A DNA stretch of 64,000 nt from Corticium candelabrum (Eukaryota; Porifera; Homoscleromorpha; Homosclerophorida; Plakinidae). Below, piece by piece: positions 23,047 to 35,042 of the stretch (the stretch's first letter is position 1; each line of letters starts with the position of its first letter). The DNA lies in assembly GCF_963422355.1 (NCBI RefSeq), contig NC_085095.1:903957-967956 (forward strand). Direction: 5' to 3'. The notes under the pieces are model-generated. The model saw nothing but the letters and a program-made list of their open reading frames with translations, ran no database searches and was not told the origin of the DNA. The position numbers and the translations under genes are program-made.

Positions 23047-24889
23047 ACACACACACACACGCGTCGGCAGACTCAAGATGCAAAAATGAAGTCTTCCGTC
23101 CTATTGGGTTCAAAGGATCGATGGTTTCTTGTCCATAGAACAAAAATTGCGTCTATTACAAAAACGTTTCACTGAAACGTTCCTGGAATTTCTATCACAT
23201 CCGGCATGCACGTTTACTGCAGCATGCATAGGCATAGAAACTGAGTGGGGGCCATGCAATGGGACCATAGCCCCAATAATTTTTCTGCTTCACTGCATTG
23301 CTCCCAAAATGCAATAAAGTATAAATTAATTATGTTGTTTTTGACCTCCTAAACCTAGAAAACCTTCCGTATACACCTATGTACTGTATGGTTACCCGAA
23401 ACTCATATAATGTTGCAATATGCGCAAGCATGCCTCCTATAATCCTACCGGCTCGTTAGCTACTGCTGTTTTTCTATTGACAGCAGCTCGCAGACATAAC
23501 TGTACCTTTTACTCACTTAGATGCAACAGAAATTAATTATTCATTCATTCATAATCTAACAATTCTAAGTAGGTGCTCGTGAGGGCACACTCACCGCACC
23601 ACATGCTAATTTCCTCTAACAGCTATATGCAATTAATTTGCTTCGAGCAAAACTCTATATGTGTTTGGAACAATTTACTTAGAGTAACAACCCTATCTAC
23701 CTGAACAAAGAATTTTGTCATGCTATAGCTGGGCTCTTAACTGGTCCGAAAAACCCGAGGTGACTGCCATAACTGGTCTTCAAACCAATCCCTAACCCTA
23801 ACCCTAACCCGTAACCCTAACTCGTAACCCTAACCATGCACCCTAACTCTAAAACCCTAACCCTATAACCCTAACTCTAACTCTAACCCTAACCCTAATC
23901 CTAACTCTAATCCTAACCCTAATCCTATAGCCCCGGACCACGCAATCATGGCTAAGACTAGTTGACACACGACAGCTATAGTCCACTCTTGGATAGGGTT
24001 GATGTCTAGAGCAGCACGCAGCCATATATAATGCAACATGTTATTTTACGACTAAAGATTTGTCAACTCACCATGCGTTGAACGGATTGTTTTCAGGCGC
24101 TGGCCTGTAGCCAGGACTCCTTGAGTATTCTACTGGAAGTTGCGGCTCGGACATCTCCTCCAAGCGAGTCCACGAGTTCAAAATGTTTTTCATAAACCCT
24201 GTTTAATTAATTACTAAATTTAAACACGCCCAAAAACGTAATGCAGCACTGACTTGCCTTGATAGGTGATCAACTCTTCTTTAGACAAATCTAGATTGAA
24301 CCTATCGGCAATAGACGACAGAAGAGAAAGAGAAGGCGTTCTCACTGCAGCAGCGTTGTACTGTTCTACTGTAAATTAAAAATAAATTTTGTCAAATGTT
24401 TAATAATTAGCGAACATTGCCTCCAACAGTTTGTTTTGATTCTGTAGTTGTGTCTGGTCCTAGGTCACGTGAGCCAAAACTTTCTTTTGATATTCATTGA
24501 TGTGGATCGAGCTTGGCTAGCTCTCTGCACGTCTTGTGATAGGTAGAGAGTAAGCGGAATAAGTCTTGTATAAGTAGAAAGTAGCCAGAAAAAAGCATGC
24601 ACTCGTTTTACCCGCCTACTCTCCACCGATCACACAATCGATTACGTGCAGGAGCAATGTCCGCACGCGTGCGCTAGTCAGGTTACAGTAGTACTCTGTA
24701 CAGTAAAGATACCTATTACTGTACCATGCAGTAAGACATACACATTATGGCAATTATGTTGTCAACTTCATTTGCTAGTCGTATCTCTACTACACACTTG
24801 CCTGTATTCGAAGATTGACAGCGAAGTGAAGTGAAGAGAAAATGCTGTGAACGTCGCAGCAAAGACAGCCTCATTCGTCTGAGAGCCAT
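19199..24889 (-). CDS. Amidase-signature family enzyme, 11 exons
   Basis: Exons on minus: 24802-24889, 24258-24368, 24072-24198, 22008-22320, 21733-21933, 21034-21105, 20809-20971, 19854-19916, 19655-19798, 19451-19594, 19199-19392; they join in phase to about 539 residues. The Ser-cisSer-Lys triad is visible: Lys131 in LAIKDNV, the cis-Ser region in [11 protein letters not shown] (about 206-208) and the nucleophile Ser230 in GGDQGGSIR. Further family blocks: [68 protein letters not shown]. The N-terminus ([19 protein letters not shown]) is basic and hydrophobic like a mitochondrial targeting peptide; an in-frame ATG at 24931 is an alternative start. The family hydrolyses amides to acid and ammonia; the substrate cannot be told. 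The protein is closer to bacterial/fungal amidases than to FAAH. Introns 1 and 2 have GC-AG ends. Confidence 0.88.
19921..20808. other. Amidase intron 7, nothing recognised
   Basis: Almost 0.9 kb without frames or repeats that I can name. Confidence 0.4.
21290..21640. repeat. Pyrimidine-rich simple repeat (CCCT/CCGT-type)
   Basis: Strongly strand-biased C/T tract with irregular TCCCTCCCTCCGT units in an amidase intron. The open frames across it are compositional. Confidence 0.9.
22820..22983 (-). repeat. tRNA-derived SINE, copy 2
   Basis: On minus, the head beginning at 22983 has an A box (TAGCTCAGTTG) and a good B box (GGTTCAAGTC). The body matches copy 1 (6165-6332) around the TTTCTTGATTAAGG region. 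The repeat may continue to about 22600. As in copy 1, the 5' head abuts a long dinucleotide tract. Located in an amidase intron. Confidence 0.7.
22984..23060. repeat. (CA)n microsatellite abutting SINE head
   Basis: CA units with a few CG interruptions near the right end. Confidence 0.97.
23789..23928. repeat. Interstitial telomere-type repeat (CCCTAA)n
   Basis: Exact CCCTAA units at the left decaying into CTCTAA, CCGTAA and CCTAAT variants over about 140 bases, inside amidase intron 3. The animal telomere unit is TTAGGG. Confidence 0.92.
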
Positions 24890-26167
24890 GTAGGTTGCGA
24901 TGAGGTGTAAACAAAAGTGCACGTCGCACAATCGATCTGCTAATTGAATAATCGTTCTCCAATGCGCAGTATTCGCTGTTTTATCATCTGCGCATGTAAG
25001 GTTGCCTACCGAAAGTGCGCAGGCACATCTCTAAAATAATACTCTACTTTATAATCTACGTAGCAAGAATCAACACAAATAGAAACGCAACAAACGTATG
25101 TACTAAGTGACTTTACGATTACTTAGAAGCACTGACGTACAAACTGATCATGCTGCTAGTCATATATCTGAGGTTAATGTGCTAGTTAATTAATCAACAT
25201 ACTAACTGCTAGGCAAAGCTGCCAGAGAAGTAGTGCTTCTAGCAATAAAATCAATAAAATTATCTAACAATAAATTGCAAAAATTAAATTAAACCAGTTG
25301 ATACAATATTGTTTGTGTTAGAAATATTACAATTTGTAGAATTGTGACAGTTTTTGAACGCCTAGACCATGTCATAGTCCGTTCTATGAAAACGCAAAAC
25401 AACCCAGCTTCGCACGATTTAATTAATCAAGTAAAATTTTGACTTATATTTAAGTTTCTCTGAGGAACAGATTTAGAATAATAATTGTTGTTGCACTATA
25501 ATTTTAGCTAGAGTTAAGCTATTTTTGTAAAAAATTATTGAAATTTAGGCAAAACAGGTTTGAATTTAGTTTCACAAAATTTTGTAAATTTTTTATTTCC
25601 GCAAAATGTGATCTACACGTCTAGACCCTAGCTATTTTAGCAATTCTAAAAGTTTGTAAAGCAATAAATTAGTAGTCTAGACTAACACAATTTTAGTCTA
25701 TCAACACGTAAACTTATTAATTAAGTCAATCATTTCCAAGTATACATGTACACACTGTATGCAATTGCCACATCCGGGCCCTTTTCCAGTCTTTGACTGC
25801 TAGCTAAATCAACGTAGAAGAGCAGTACGTGTCGAGCGTTATAACTTGTTAGCTAGGAAAAATAACTACGAGTTAGTAATAAAATTATACAGTATTACAG
25901 TGCTATCTACAATCTACAAAGACTTCCGATTAATTATTGTTGTTTGCATCGGACCAATCAGAGCTTCCAACGAACAAACCATGATCATCACTTCCTGTTG
26001 AGACTTGGTGTGTTGGTGCCAGTGCTGGCCTTGTTCCTGTCTTCAGCAAGTAACGGTACGTGTACACCTATTTCTTTTCACAGACCTATAACTGCACATG
26101 TGGATGCGTGCTCGTAGAAATGTCAATTTCTCTCTAATTTCTGATACAACACAGAGTTGCAACGACA
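24890..26167. other. Intergenic region between divergent amidase and EGF genes
   Basis: The two genes are transcribed away from each other, so both promoters must lie here. AT-rich sequence around 25100-25700; no further gene or repeat with clear ends seen. Confidence 0.5.
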
Positions 26168-29100
26168 ATGGCTTCCCACCGCTATGAAGCTTGTCGCCTG
26201 ACTATAGCCCTTTTTGTGTACTTGTTTCAAATTCCGAACGCTAACGGAGAGGTGCGCACCAGTATAATTAGCTTCGTTGGAAATCAAGCTGATATCGTTA
26301 AACATGAATTGTGCTGTGCAGAACAGTGAGAGTACGACGTCGCTTTCGGATGACAACTATGTTACTAAATTGAGATCTGGTAAGTACTGTACTATTTAGT
26401 TAAGTTTAGATATTTTATTGATGAATATTGGTAATTTTTGAATTTAAAAGAGTAATTATCGAAATGCCAAGTAGATTATATTATATGTTGTCTGAGGAGT
26501 ATACTTAGTCACAAATACAAATTTATAAAATTATTGAAAATGGTCAAAACCTTAAAGCTTGGCTTACTATTTATTTGAAACTGTGATTAAGTTAGTTGGA
26601 TTTATGATTTATTTAACCTTGAAACATTAATGATATGATATGATATTTGATTCATACCAACATAATGATGTATTTGTATTAACTTGATTGATATTAGGTA
26701 AACGTATGAAAACATTTTGAAAAAATGAGAATTTACTCATACAGACTGAGCAATACATCATCTCTACATTGCACTATTTTCCAGACACTGTGTTTATACC
26801 CTAGAAAACAGTGCAATGTAGGGATGATGTATTGCTCAGTCTGTATGCGTGAATTCATGAAAGATGTCACAGCACACTCTACATGGTCTTGTTTCTATTC
26901 TTTTTCGTACGGCAACCCTACATCTTTCTCATTTTTTCATACTTCATTTGCATTCTTTTTGAACTACTTTAATTAAGAAAGTAAAGAAATATATTGAAAG
27001 CACGAGATAGTTGACCTCAGATCAATATACTTATAGTTATAGCAGGAGCTAGCACATTGCTAATGTACATGAAAGTCATGCATTCATTAATTGTGACTTA
27101 ACGTACTTGCAACATACTATTAATTATACACTTGTGTTTGATTTTTGTATTATTTGTTTGAGCAGAGTTGTAGGTGAGAAAACTGCGTCATGCTTTTTCT
27201 GTTCTATTTAATCTAATTATTTTCATTGTTAGATGGAAGGTTACTCTCAAGAGATATACGTCAAACTAGTGGCATTGAAGGTTTTGTACACATTAAATTA
27301 TAGTGAACATGTTCAACTTACTGGAGTCATTTGTTGTCTGTAGTTGCCGAGTGTGTAGATGCTTTTGACAGTTGCGACAGCATATCAACGCGTTGTCTTA
27401 ATGTAAGTGGGCAAGTTGAATGTCTGTGTCGAAACGGATTTCAACCGACTGGCAACCCAAGGCAATGTCAAGGTCAGTCTTTATATACAGTTGTTATTAA
27501 TATTGAAAAATTTGTTTGTAAATTGTAGATATCAATGAGTGTGATAATGCTATTTGTCGTGGCGAATCCGTATGTCAGAATCTGGTGGGCTCCTATAAAT
27601 GTGTCTGTGATCCTGGACTTCATATTGTGTCAGGAAAGTGTAGAGGTGCGCTGTTGGTCTGTTTGAGGATGTTACTGTGTACATCAACAGTTCAGTGCGT
27701 TGTGGTAATAATAGATATCAATGAGTGCAAGACAAACCTTCACAAATGTGGACCTAATGCTCAATGTAAAAATTTGCACGGATCGTATCGTTGTAAGTGC
27801 CCCAAGGTATGTGTAATTATCTCAGTTTTTGCAAGTTAAGAATATTCGACTAGAATATTTTGAGTAATAAGGTTTTAAATATATAGAGAGGTGGGTAGGT
27901 ATCAGCTTTGACTAATATATATATGCTCTAGCATATGAGTATCTACTATTGCAATATTTGATATGCTTTGGCTAATATAGTTTCAGTTGTATTTTACCTT
28001 CTTTCTGTGTAGACACTCTGTACAAAGGAGTTTTCTATAGATGTTGCTTTGGTATACATATAGGTGTGTCAGGTGACATTTAGCGACTAGTTTAGGACAA
28101 ACATTTGTTGATGTCAAATGTAAAAAACAGATTCTACACATCAAAACAAGAAGGCGGATCTTAAATGTCAAAAACAAATTCTAGGCTGTTTGTTTTAGAT
28201 GGTTTGTGGTTGAGTGATGTTGTGCACTGCATATATAACCTGTTGACTAAATGATGGGAAGAAGGATGATTACATCTTGCTAAGGATTTTTGCTTTGTCG
28301 GTGCTTTTTTACCCGGTATAGTAATGATTATAATTTTCAAACACTGATTCAGTACTTAAAGTATATCATATCTTGCTAGTTGTCTATGACTATGTAGTTA
28401 TTAGGATAGTAGTACAGAAGTTATCATAATAAAATGCACATGACTTTGCGGTCTTCCTGACTTGTCATTACCAATAATTTTTAGTAAATTTAATAGACCT
28501 AATATGTGACAATTACAAGCAGTATATCTTAGTCATGCATATATGGAGAGCATCAATAATTGATTGATTTGTTAGCCAATAATTGAATTACTGTCTACTT
28601 TTGGTTTACACAGTAAGACAATTCTTGCTCTCTATTAGCTTGTTAAGCATAGAGGTACTAGTACACTGGTGTAGGAAGATGTTCACGAGCGGGGAGGGGG
28701 CTGTACCGTGGATGTCATCACGAGTAAGCAAAATTACCTTGCTTGTCAGACTGTAAACAGATCTGCAAAAGTCACTAGCACAGAAAATTTCAATTCCTAT
28801 ACTGATTGAGGGGCTTCAGCCCCTCGGTTCCTACGCCAGTGAATTAAACCGGCATGTGCATTAATTGACTTGCTTGGAAGCTTCACTTATACAACTATAA
28901 GATGAGATACAGTTACTGTGGGAACAAATTCTTAGATCTCAGTGCTAGTAGCCTCTATATACATGCTTGCACAAGAGTGTCAGATAGCTACCACGTGCAT
29001 TCTACATTAAGCATTAACTTTTCTAACAGGCAGATGATCTTGAGTGCTTGTATATGTTGTAGGGATATCTGAGTAACAGGACACACTGCTTGGGTTTGTG

Positions 29101-32100
29101 ATTTTTTCAACTGTGTGGCTACAAGTTTTGAGATTATTTTGTTGTTAGATGTCAATGAGTGCTTCGAGGGCATTCATGCATGTCACAAGTATGCACAGTG
29201 TATCAACACTGTTGGGTCGTACATATGTGAATGTGCTAGTGGGTTTTTTGGCAATGGAAACAAATGCACTGGTATGCTACGTACATGTTACGTGCTCATG
29301 GTGTCTTATGTCATTTTGATGTTGATTGTGTAGATATTGATGAATGTAAGTTTGCTAATGGAGGCTGTGCTCAAGTGTGCAGTAACACCATTGGTAGTTT
29401 CCAGTGTAAGTGCCGAGTTGGATATCAACTTATTGGAAACAAGGAAGATTGTGAAGGTGAGCAACATGTCAGTGCTGTTGCTATAGTTATGATAAACGTG
29501 TGCTAAGGCTACAGTAAGAATTACTTTAGTGTTTTAGTCTTCAATAGTTCAAGTGTTAATTTGTGTAAACATAATCATGATTTATTTTTGTTTATTTTTG
29601 TTTTTTGTTCTGTCTTAATTTCTGCATAATCTGTAAGTCTATCAAGATGTTGTTACTTGGTGTTACTTCAAAACCTATTAAGGTGAGAGAATGAAGTTTG
29701 TACAGTTAGTGCTAATTAGTTGAAGAACCCCAAATTTCACTGAGATGCTATTTGATTGTAGAGTGCTCTCTTTCCAAAAAATGGTTACAATTATTGAAAT
29801 TATCTAGGTCTGACAGTGTTGCATCAAATTTAATTTTAGTTGTGAATCTTTAATAGTTTGCCATTGTTTTTTTATGTAAACTTACTAATAGTTTTGTCTG
29901 CAGCAACAGTGATGTCAGTAAAGGACACGAGTTGGTTTTCTAGTTTTTTATTTTAATTATTCTTAACACATTGTTTTACGTAGATCTTGATGAGTGTGAA
30001 GTGAACAATGGTGGTTGTGTTCATGATTGCGTTAACACCGAGGGCAGCTTCTATTGCACATGCAGAAACGGTTTTGTTCTTCATGGCAATAATCTTCGAT
30101 GTAAAGGTGTGCTAGATGAGATGATGCAAAGATTCAAACAGTAACCACTTTGCTTTTTTTTAGATATAGATGAATGTCGTGTGGATAATGGTGGATGTCA
30201 ACATGTCTGTGAGAATGTGGAGGGATCATTTATATGTCATTGCAATGGACAGTCGTATCTTGGACCGGATGGGACAAGTTGTCTTCGTATAGTTGTTTTT
30301 GGTTTTGTGTTATTGTTTGTGTATATTGGTCGACTGCATGTTTAGGTGCTGCAAACTGCTCACAGAATAATGGCGGTTGTGCTCACAACTGCAGCATGAG
30401 CAACTCACTGCATCGAATTGAATGTAGCTGCCGTCCAGGGTACAAGCTGCTGGATAATCAGTTAGACTGTGTGGGTATGTTGCACAGTTTACTGATTGTG
30501 GTGGTACTTCCGACTTCAAGTTGTTTGTGTAGACATCAATGAATGTGAGTTTGCTAAGGGCGGGTGCGAGCAAGTTTGTGTCAATACGGAAGGAGGATTC
30601 ACATGCACATGCAGTCCAGGGTATTCTCAGTTGGGATCGGGATCTCAAATATGTCTACGTAAGTGAATTGCCAATATATAATGTGGTCAATAATGGGCGT
30701 TAGTAGTCATGCATCTCTAACTGTGCAACTTCCAGTAGTCTTGGAAAGTCTCAACAAATTTTTGATTGACAATGCATTGTTTAGAGTGGCTGCATGTGCA
30801 ATACTACTAGCCACTAGAATTATGAAGTTGGTAGGTAACCATAATGTTTGTGTGGAACGTGATGTGACTTTGAAAGTTAGGTTCACCACCAGCTAGACAG
30901 AAATAAATTTGATTTTATTTCTGTTGTCAGGCTGTGAAGAAATTTACCTGCCCATAGTTAATTAATTAAACATAATCTGAGTGACTTTGTTCTTGAGGTA
31001 AATCATTTTACTCAATTACTAGTTATTACTGATGTGTACTGGTCTCAGGTTCTGTAGAATGTCTAAATTGCTTGTTGGCTGACAGGACGTACACGCATCT
31101 GCATGAGCAGCTAATCACATATTATCTGTTGTACAGGAAAACATCAAGTTCCATACTTTACAGATAAATAGGTTACTGTGTAAAGCTGTAGTTGTTTGTA
31201 TGCAGGGTTGTAGTAGTTATCAATTGCAATGGTGTCATCTGCTGCATATATCTGGTTGCTTGTTTGACACCTCTGATTTTATTTTCACTTTCACAGCATC
31301 ATCGAATGCAGGTCATCTTTAAAGTGTTTTCATGGATCTCTTAGAGGCAGCTAACGTCTCTTATAACCATGCATAGTTACATTAGTTTCCATAGTTACAT
31401 CATTTTCCATAGTTGCATTATTTTCCATAGTTACATGATTTTCCATGGTTACATTATTTTCCATGGTTACATTATTTTCCATGGTTACATTATTTTCCAT
31501 GGTTACATTATTTTTCATGGTTATGTTAGTTTCCATGGTTACATTATCTTAGTTGTATTTAGAAACTAGCAACCAATTATGCACTCTCCTAGTAATTTTC
31601 TTTGGTAATTGCAATTTGTATTTCTGTTTGTTCTAGCCGTTTGTACCAATCCAAGATGCAAGAATGGAGGAACATGTGTAGCACCCAACGTTTGCAACTG
31701 CCCTCCTGGTTATCCAAGCAAAGACTGCTCTCGTACTGTCTTATCATTTACTGAACTTATAGCTACAGATACTAATTGTGTAATATTTATTATTTTTAGC
31801 TTTATGTTCTCCACCTTGTTCAAATGGTGGCACATGCATTCGACCAAATGAATGCCGATGCCCTCCAGGTTATGATGGTGTTGGCTGTCTCTCTCGTAAG
31901 TTTACTTACTTTACTTATCAACACAGGATAAACTTGATAAACATATCGTATCTATTTCATAGCTGTTTGTAATCCAACTTGTCTTAATGGTGGACAGTGT
32001 ATTGGACCTAACAAGTGCAGTTGTCCAGCATCGTACAAAGGCGACATCTGTGATAAGCGTTAGGCATGCATTGAGCTTGAGCATTGCATGCTCATGAAAT

Positions 32101-33217
32101 TTCAGGATGAATTGTTTAGCTCATTGTCAGAATCCATGTCTCAATAATGGCACGTGTCACAGACCCAACTTGTGTCTTTGCCCGCTGGGCTACACGGGCC
32201 CAACTTGTCAGCATCGTAAGTTGCATACAATTCAATGCCTTTGTTTTATTATGAACTCACTGTGTCTTCTGTATTAGCACCACCATACTGCGATAAACCA
32301 TGTCAAAATGGTGGCACATGTGTCGTGACTCCAAGAAGAAACTACTGTAATTGTCTCAAGGGATACTACGGGCTTGCTTGTGAATCAGGTGACATCCTTG
32401 AAATAGAATTATTTAAACTTTAGTTTTGAAGCAGGTGGGTAAAATGCTGTTTAGTATTTGAAGATGTGGAATGCTTTCCTAAATGTAGCCAAGGTGGAAC
32501 TTGTTTGCCTGGCAATCGCTGTCTATGTCAGGTGGGTACTGCAGGTCCACGGTGTGAGGAAAGGTAAACAACTATGTCAGACGAGTGGCGGATCCAGATG
32601 GGGGCACGGGGCACACCCCCATTTGGCAGTCTTTTTTTCTTTCGGTATAGTGTGCTGTACTTGTGTAGTGCGTAACGCATGCTACAGAGGTATGCAATTT
32701 CCGGAAGTGTATCGAGCCTGTTCTGTTTCTTAACTTAACTCGCTTGAATAAGTAAAGTTTTATAAATATGATTCACTAAAAGACATTGATAGTGCCGCAC
32801 AGTATATGTGTACTATCTATGTATTCACTTGTGTTTCCTGACTACAGCACTTCGCTGACAAGATGCAAACTCTTCCATCATGCAGATCAGTTGCAGTTGT
32901 TCTGCAGTCTTTTATTAAGCGCATTGTGTCAGGAACATCATTAATATTAATTTGTGACGTCATAGATATTTTGTCATTTCTGTGCCCCTCCTTTGCTAAA
33001 TCCTGGATCCGCCACTGTAGACTGGGAGCTTTAATTATGATTTCTGTTTGGTGTATTATATTTTAGGGTGTGCGGTTTGGTCTCTTATAAAGCCATTACT
33101 CGAACCACGAGGCGGACGTCAACAACACAATATTACTTTACTTTCTGTCGTATACCTGGCACTCTGATTCCAAGTCCTTGTTCATTATCTCGGTTTGTGG
33201 CATGTTTCATTAAATGA
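26168..33217 (+). CDS. Secreted multi-EGF-domain protein
   Basis: Exons on plus: 26168-26251 (signal-peptide-like, [17 protein letters not shown]), 26322-26379, 27233-27280, 27344-27472, 27529-27645, 27715-27806, 29149-29271, 29334-29456, 29984-30106, 30164-30286, 30346-30474, 30533-30658, 31637-31732, 31800-31895, 31973-32058, 32120-32215, 32278-32388, 32464-32563, 33067-33217. Nearly all EGF exons are phase 1-1, one domain each. The first nine domains are mostly calcium-binding EGFs (DINEC, DVNEC, DIDEC starts), the last six are short EGFs (CxNGGxC...CxCPxGY) like those of WIF1 or SVEP1. The C-terminus has four further cysteines. The exon at 27715-27806 ends before the last third of its EGF domain, and I could not find a continuing exon, so that join is unsure. 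Likely an extracellular matrix or surface protein. Confidence 0.82.
26729..26856. repeat. Near-perfect short hairpin (inverted repeat, 44-53 base arms)
   Basis: 26738-26781 pairs with 26804-26847 with two imperfect positions; the pairing continues less perfectly to 26729 and 26856. The loop is 22 bases. It lies in an intron of the EGF gene. Could be a tiny foldback element or a hairpin RNA. Confidence 0.88.
28672..28848. mobile_element. Short MITE family A, copy 1
   Basis: About 175 bases with inverted ends GTAGGAA and TTCCTACGCCAGTG. Very similar to 43623-43793, sharing TGTTCACGAGCGGG and the CAGAAAATTTCAATTC stretch. In an intron of the EGF gene. Confidence 0.75.
31372..31545. repeat. 20-base minisatellite
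   Basis: About nine units of a 20-base repeat (CCATGGTTACATTATTTT) in an intron of the EGF gene. Open frames on both strands here are due to the period. Confidence 0.93.
32583..33018. mobile_element. MITE family B, copy 1
   Basis: Inverted ends AGTGGCGGATCCAG and CTGGATCCGCCACT enclose 0.4 kb without coding capacity. A second member with the same ends is at 43181-43488. Located in the last intron of the EGF gene; flanking bases (GTCAGACG / GTAGACTG) are only loosely alike. Confidence 0.78.
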
Positions 33218-34160
33218 AATCGTCATACTTAGTCTCAATGGTTTGCCGCCTAGAACTGTTTACAGTCTTGTGCCAGTGACACTGTATCGAGTGAGCTACA
33301 GATTCGATTGTGAGAAGTGACTGTTGAGGTTCGGTTCGATACATGTGGGATTGAAATGTGTACGTGTTGTGCACATTGCACAACTAAACTAAATTAACTA
33401 ACCAGATTCACATTGTATAACTAATAAATATGCACTGATTAGAGGCCAACATTTCTCAGCGCCATCCAGCCCTTCTCAATTGAAACAGATTGGTCAGATC
33501 CAATTAGCATATTAATACACTGTTTTAATGTAATTATACCATTAAACGTTTGATTGGCTGAGTTTGGTCTGAGAGTTGGAATTAGTTAAATTGCATGATC
33601 AATTTAGGGCAGTGCCAGCTAGAAAGCAAGAGCACATGCACATACTACAGCAGTTTTAATCAAGATCCTAACTATTGGCCATTGTCTGGACAAACGGATA
33701 GGCAGGCAGATTAGCATGCAGACAGACAAACGGACAGACTGACATTCGGACAGACAGAGACAAGTCTTCTGTCATTAATATTGAGCTTGAGCTGACCCGA
33801 TTTATTGTTTTAGTACAGAGATAAACAGCCACATGTTTGATACATTTTCCAGCATTTTAGAGCTGATTTGCCCGTTCTCTGCCCAAATTAATTAAACTAT
33901 GTTGTCAAGTGCCAAGCAGATGAAATGACTGCTGAGTATTGCGTTCCAGAAGATGAGATCACATTTCTGAATATCCAGCCAGTATTATGCTAATTAGTTC
34001 CCGGATACTAGGTGGGAAACAACACAAAATCCCGGATACAGGTACACTTCTACAAATGCTCCACCTGTAACTCAGGGGCGTAACAAATGGTCGGCCGGAC
34101 CAGTTTTGGAAAAACGGAGCAGGCGATTAGTGTAACTTCCGGTTTAAGTAAATAAACGAT

Positions 34161-34215
<55 letters not shown>

Positions 34216-34740
34216 TATTTATCTATTTGGAGTATCTGTACTATGCGGCAGACTTAGCTACTGTACTCTAGCTAATGGAATTACCGTAGATCGAAGTTGC
34301 ACGCGAGTATGCAGAGCTCTATACCAGAGCCGTAAGAAAATCAGATACGGCTCTGAAGAATGATGGCCTCGAACTCCAGTCTTCTGTTGCAGGACCCACC
34401 GCGCATGATTAATAAAACACGTTAAACCACGCCTATTAGCGCACGTTAAACCACGCTTTTTAGCGAGCGTTAGACCCGACCACTTCAAATGTGCTTGTTA
34501 TGCTGCTGCTGTTCTATGCAACGGCAGCAAGATCTGCGAAGTGACGACGTCCAACGTGAATAGGTAGATGACACGCCCCGTGTACCGTTCGAGGTCAGGA
34601 AATGCAGATTGGTTAGTTAGAAAGAATTGGAAAGAAATTGAGAATTAAGGCGGTTCACGATCGGTACTAGATGGAAGAGACAACGATGCTGTTTACAACG
34701 ATCGGATAGGCGTACGCGAGCAAATTTGGTGCAGCTGCGA
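33218..34740. other. Intergenic, simple repeats only
   Basis: Contains GACA-type simple repeats near 33690-33770 and a (TA)n tract at 34165-34214. No gene seen. Confidence 0.5.
34165..34214. repeat. (TA)n microsatellite
   Basis: Uninterrupted TA units. Confidence 0.97.
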
Positions 34741-35042
34741 CTCTCCGTATATGCACACAGACAGACATGCAGACAGACAGCTCTCCCATATTTTCATTTC
34801 GAGTACGTACATACATGAATGGGCGTATAGTTATCTCTAATAGCTACTGGAATCAATGGTAGTAGACGAAGGAAACCATGCCGGATGAAGCGCGTATAAG
34901 CAAAGCATAAATGAACGAACACAAACCTCTAGGAGCTGTAACACGATTAGTAGCTTCTTGTAAAGCCGCTTGTCGCTTGCAATCACATATACTGTCACAA
35001 AACATTGGCACACAATCGTGTCCTTAGTTGCCTGCCTATATG

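Noticed and set aside
23789-23928. Chromosome end
   Set aside because: The telomere-type array is short, degenerate and surrounded by exons of one gene on both sides.
31351-31569. Repetitive frames (METNVTMEN-type and IIFHGY-type)
   Set aside because: They follow the 20-base minisatellite; both strands are open for that reason. Spacing is tandem without unique spacers, so it is not a CRISPR array.
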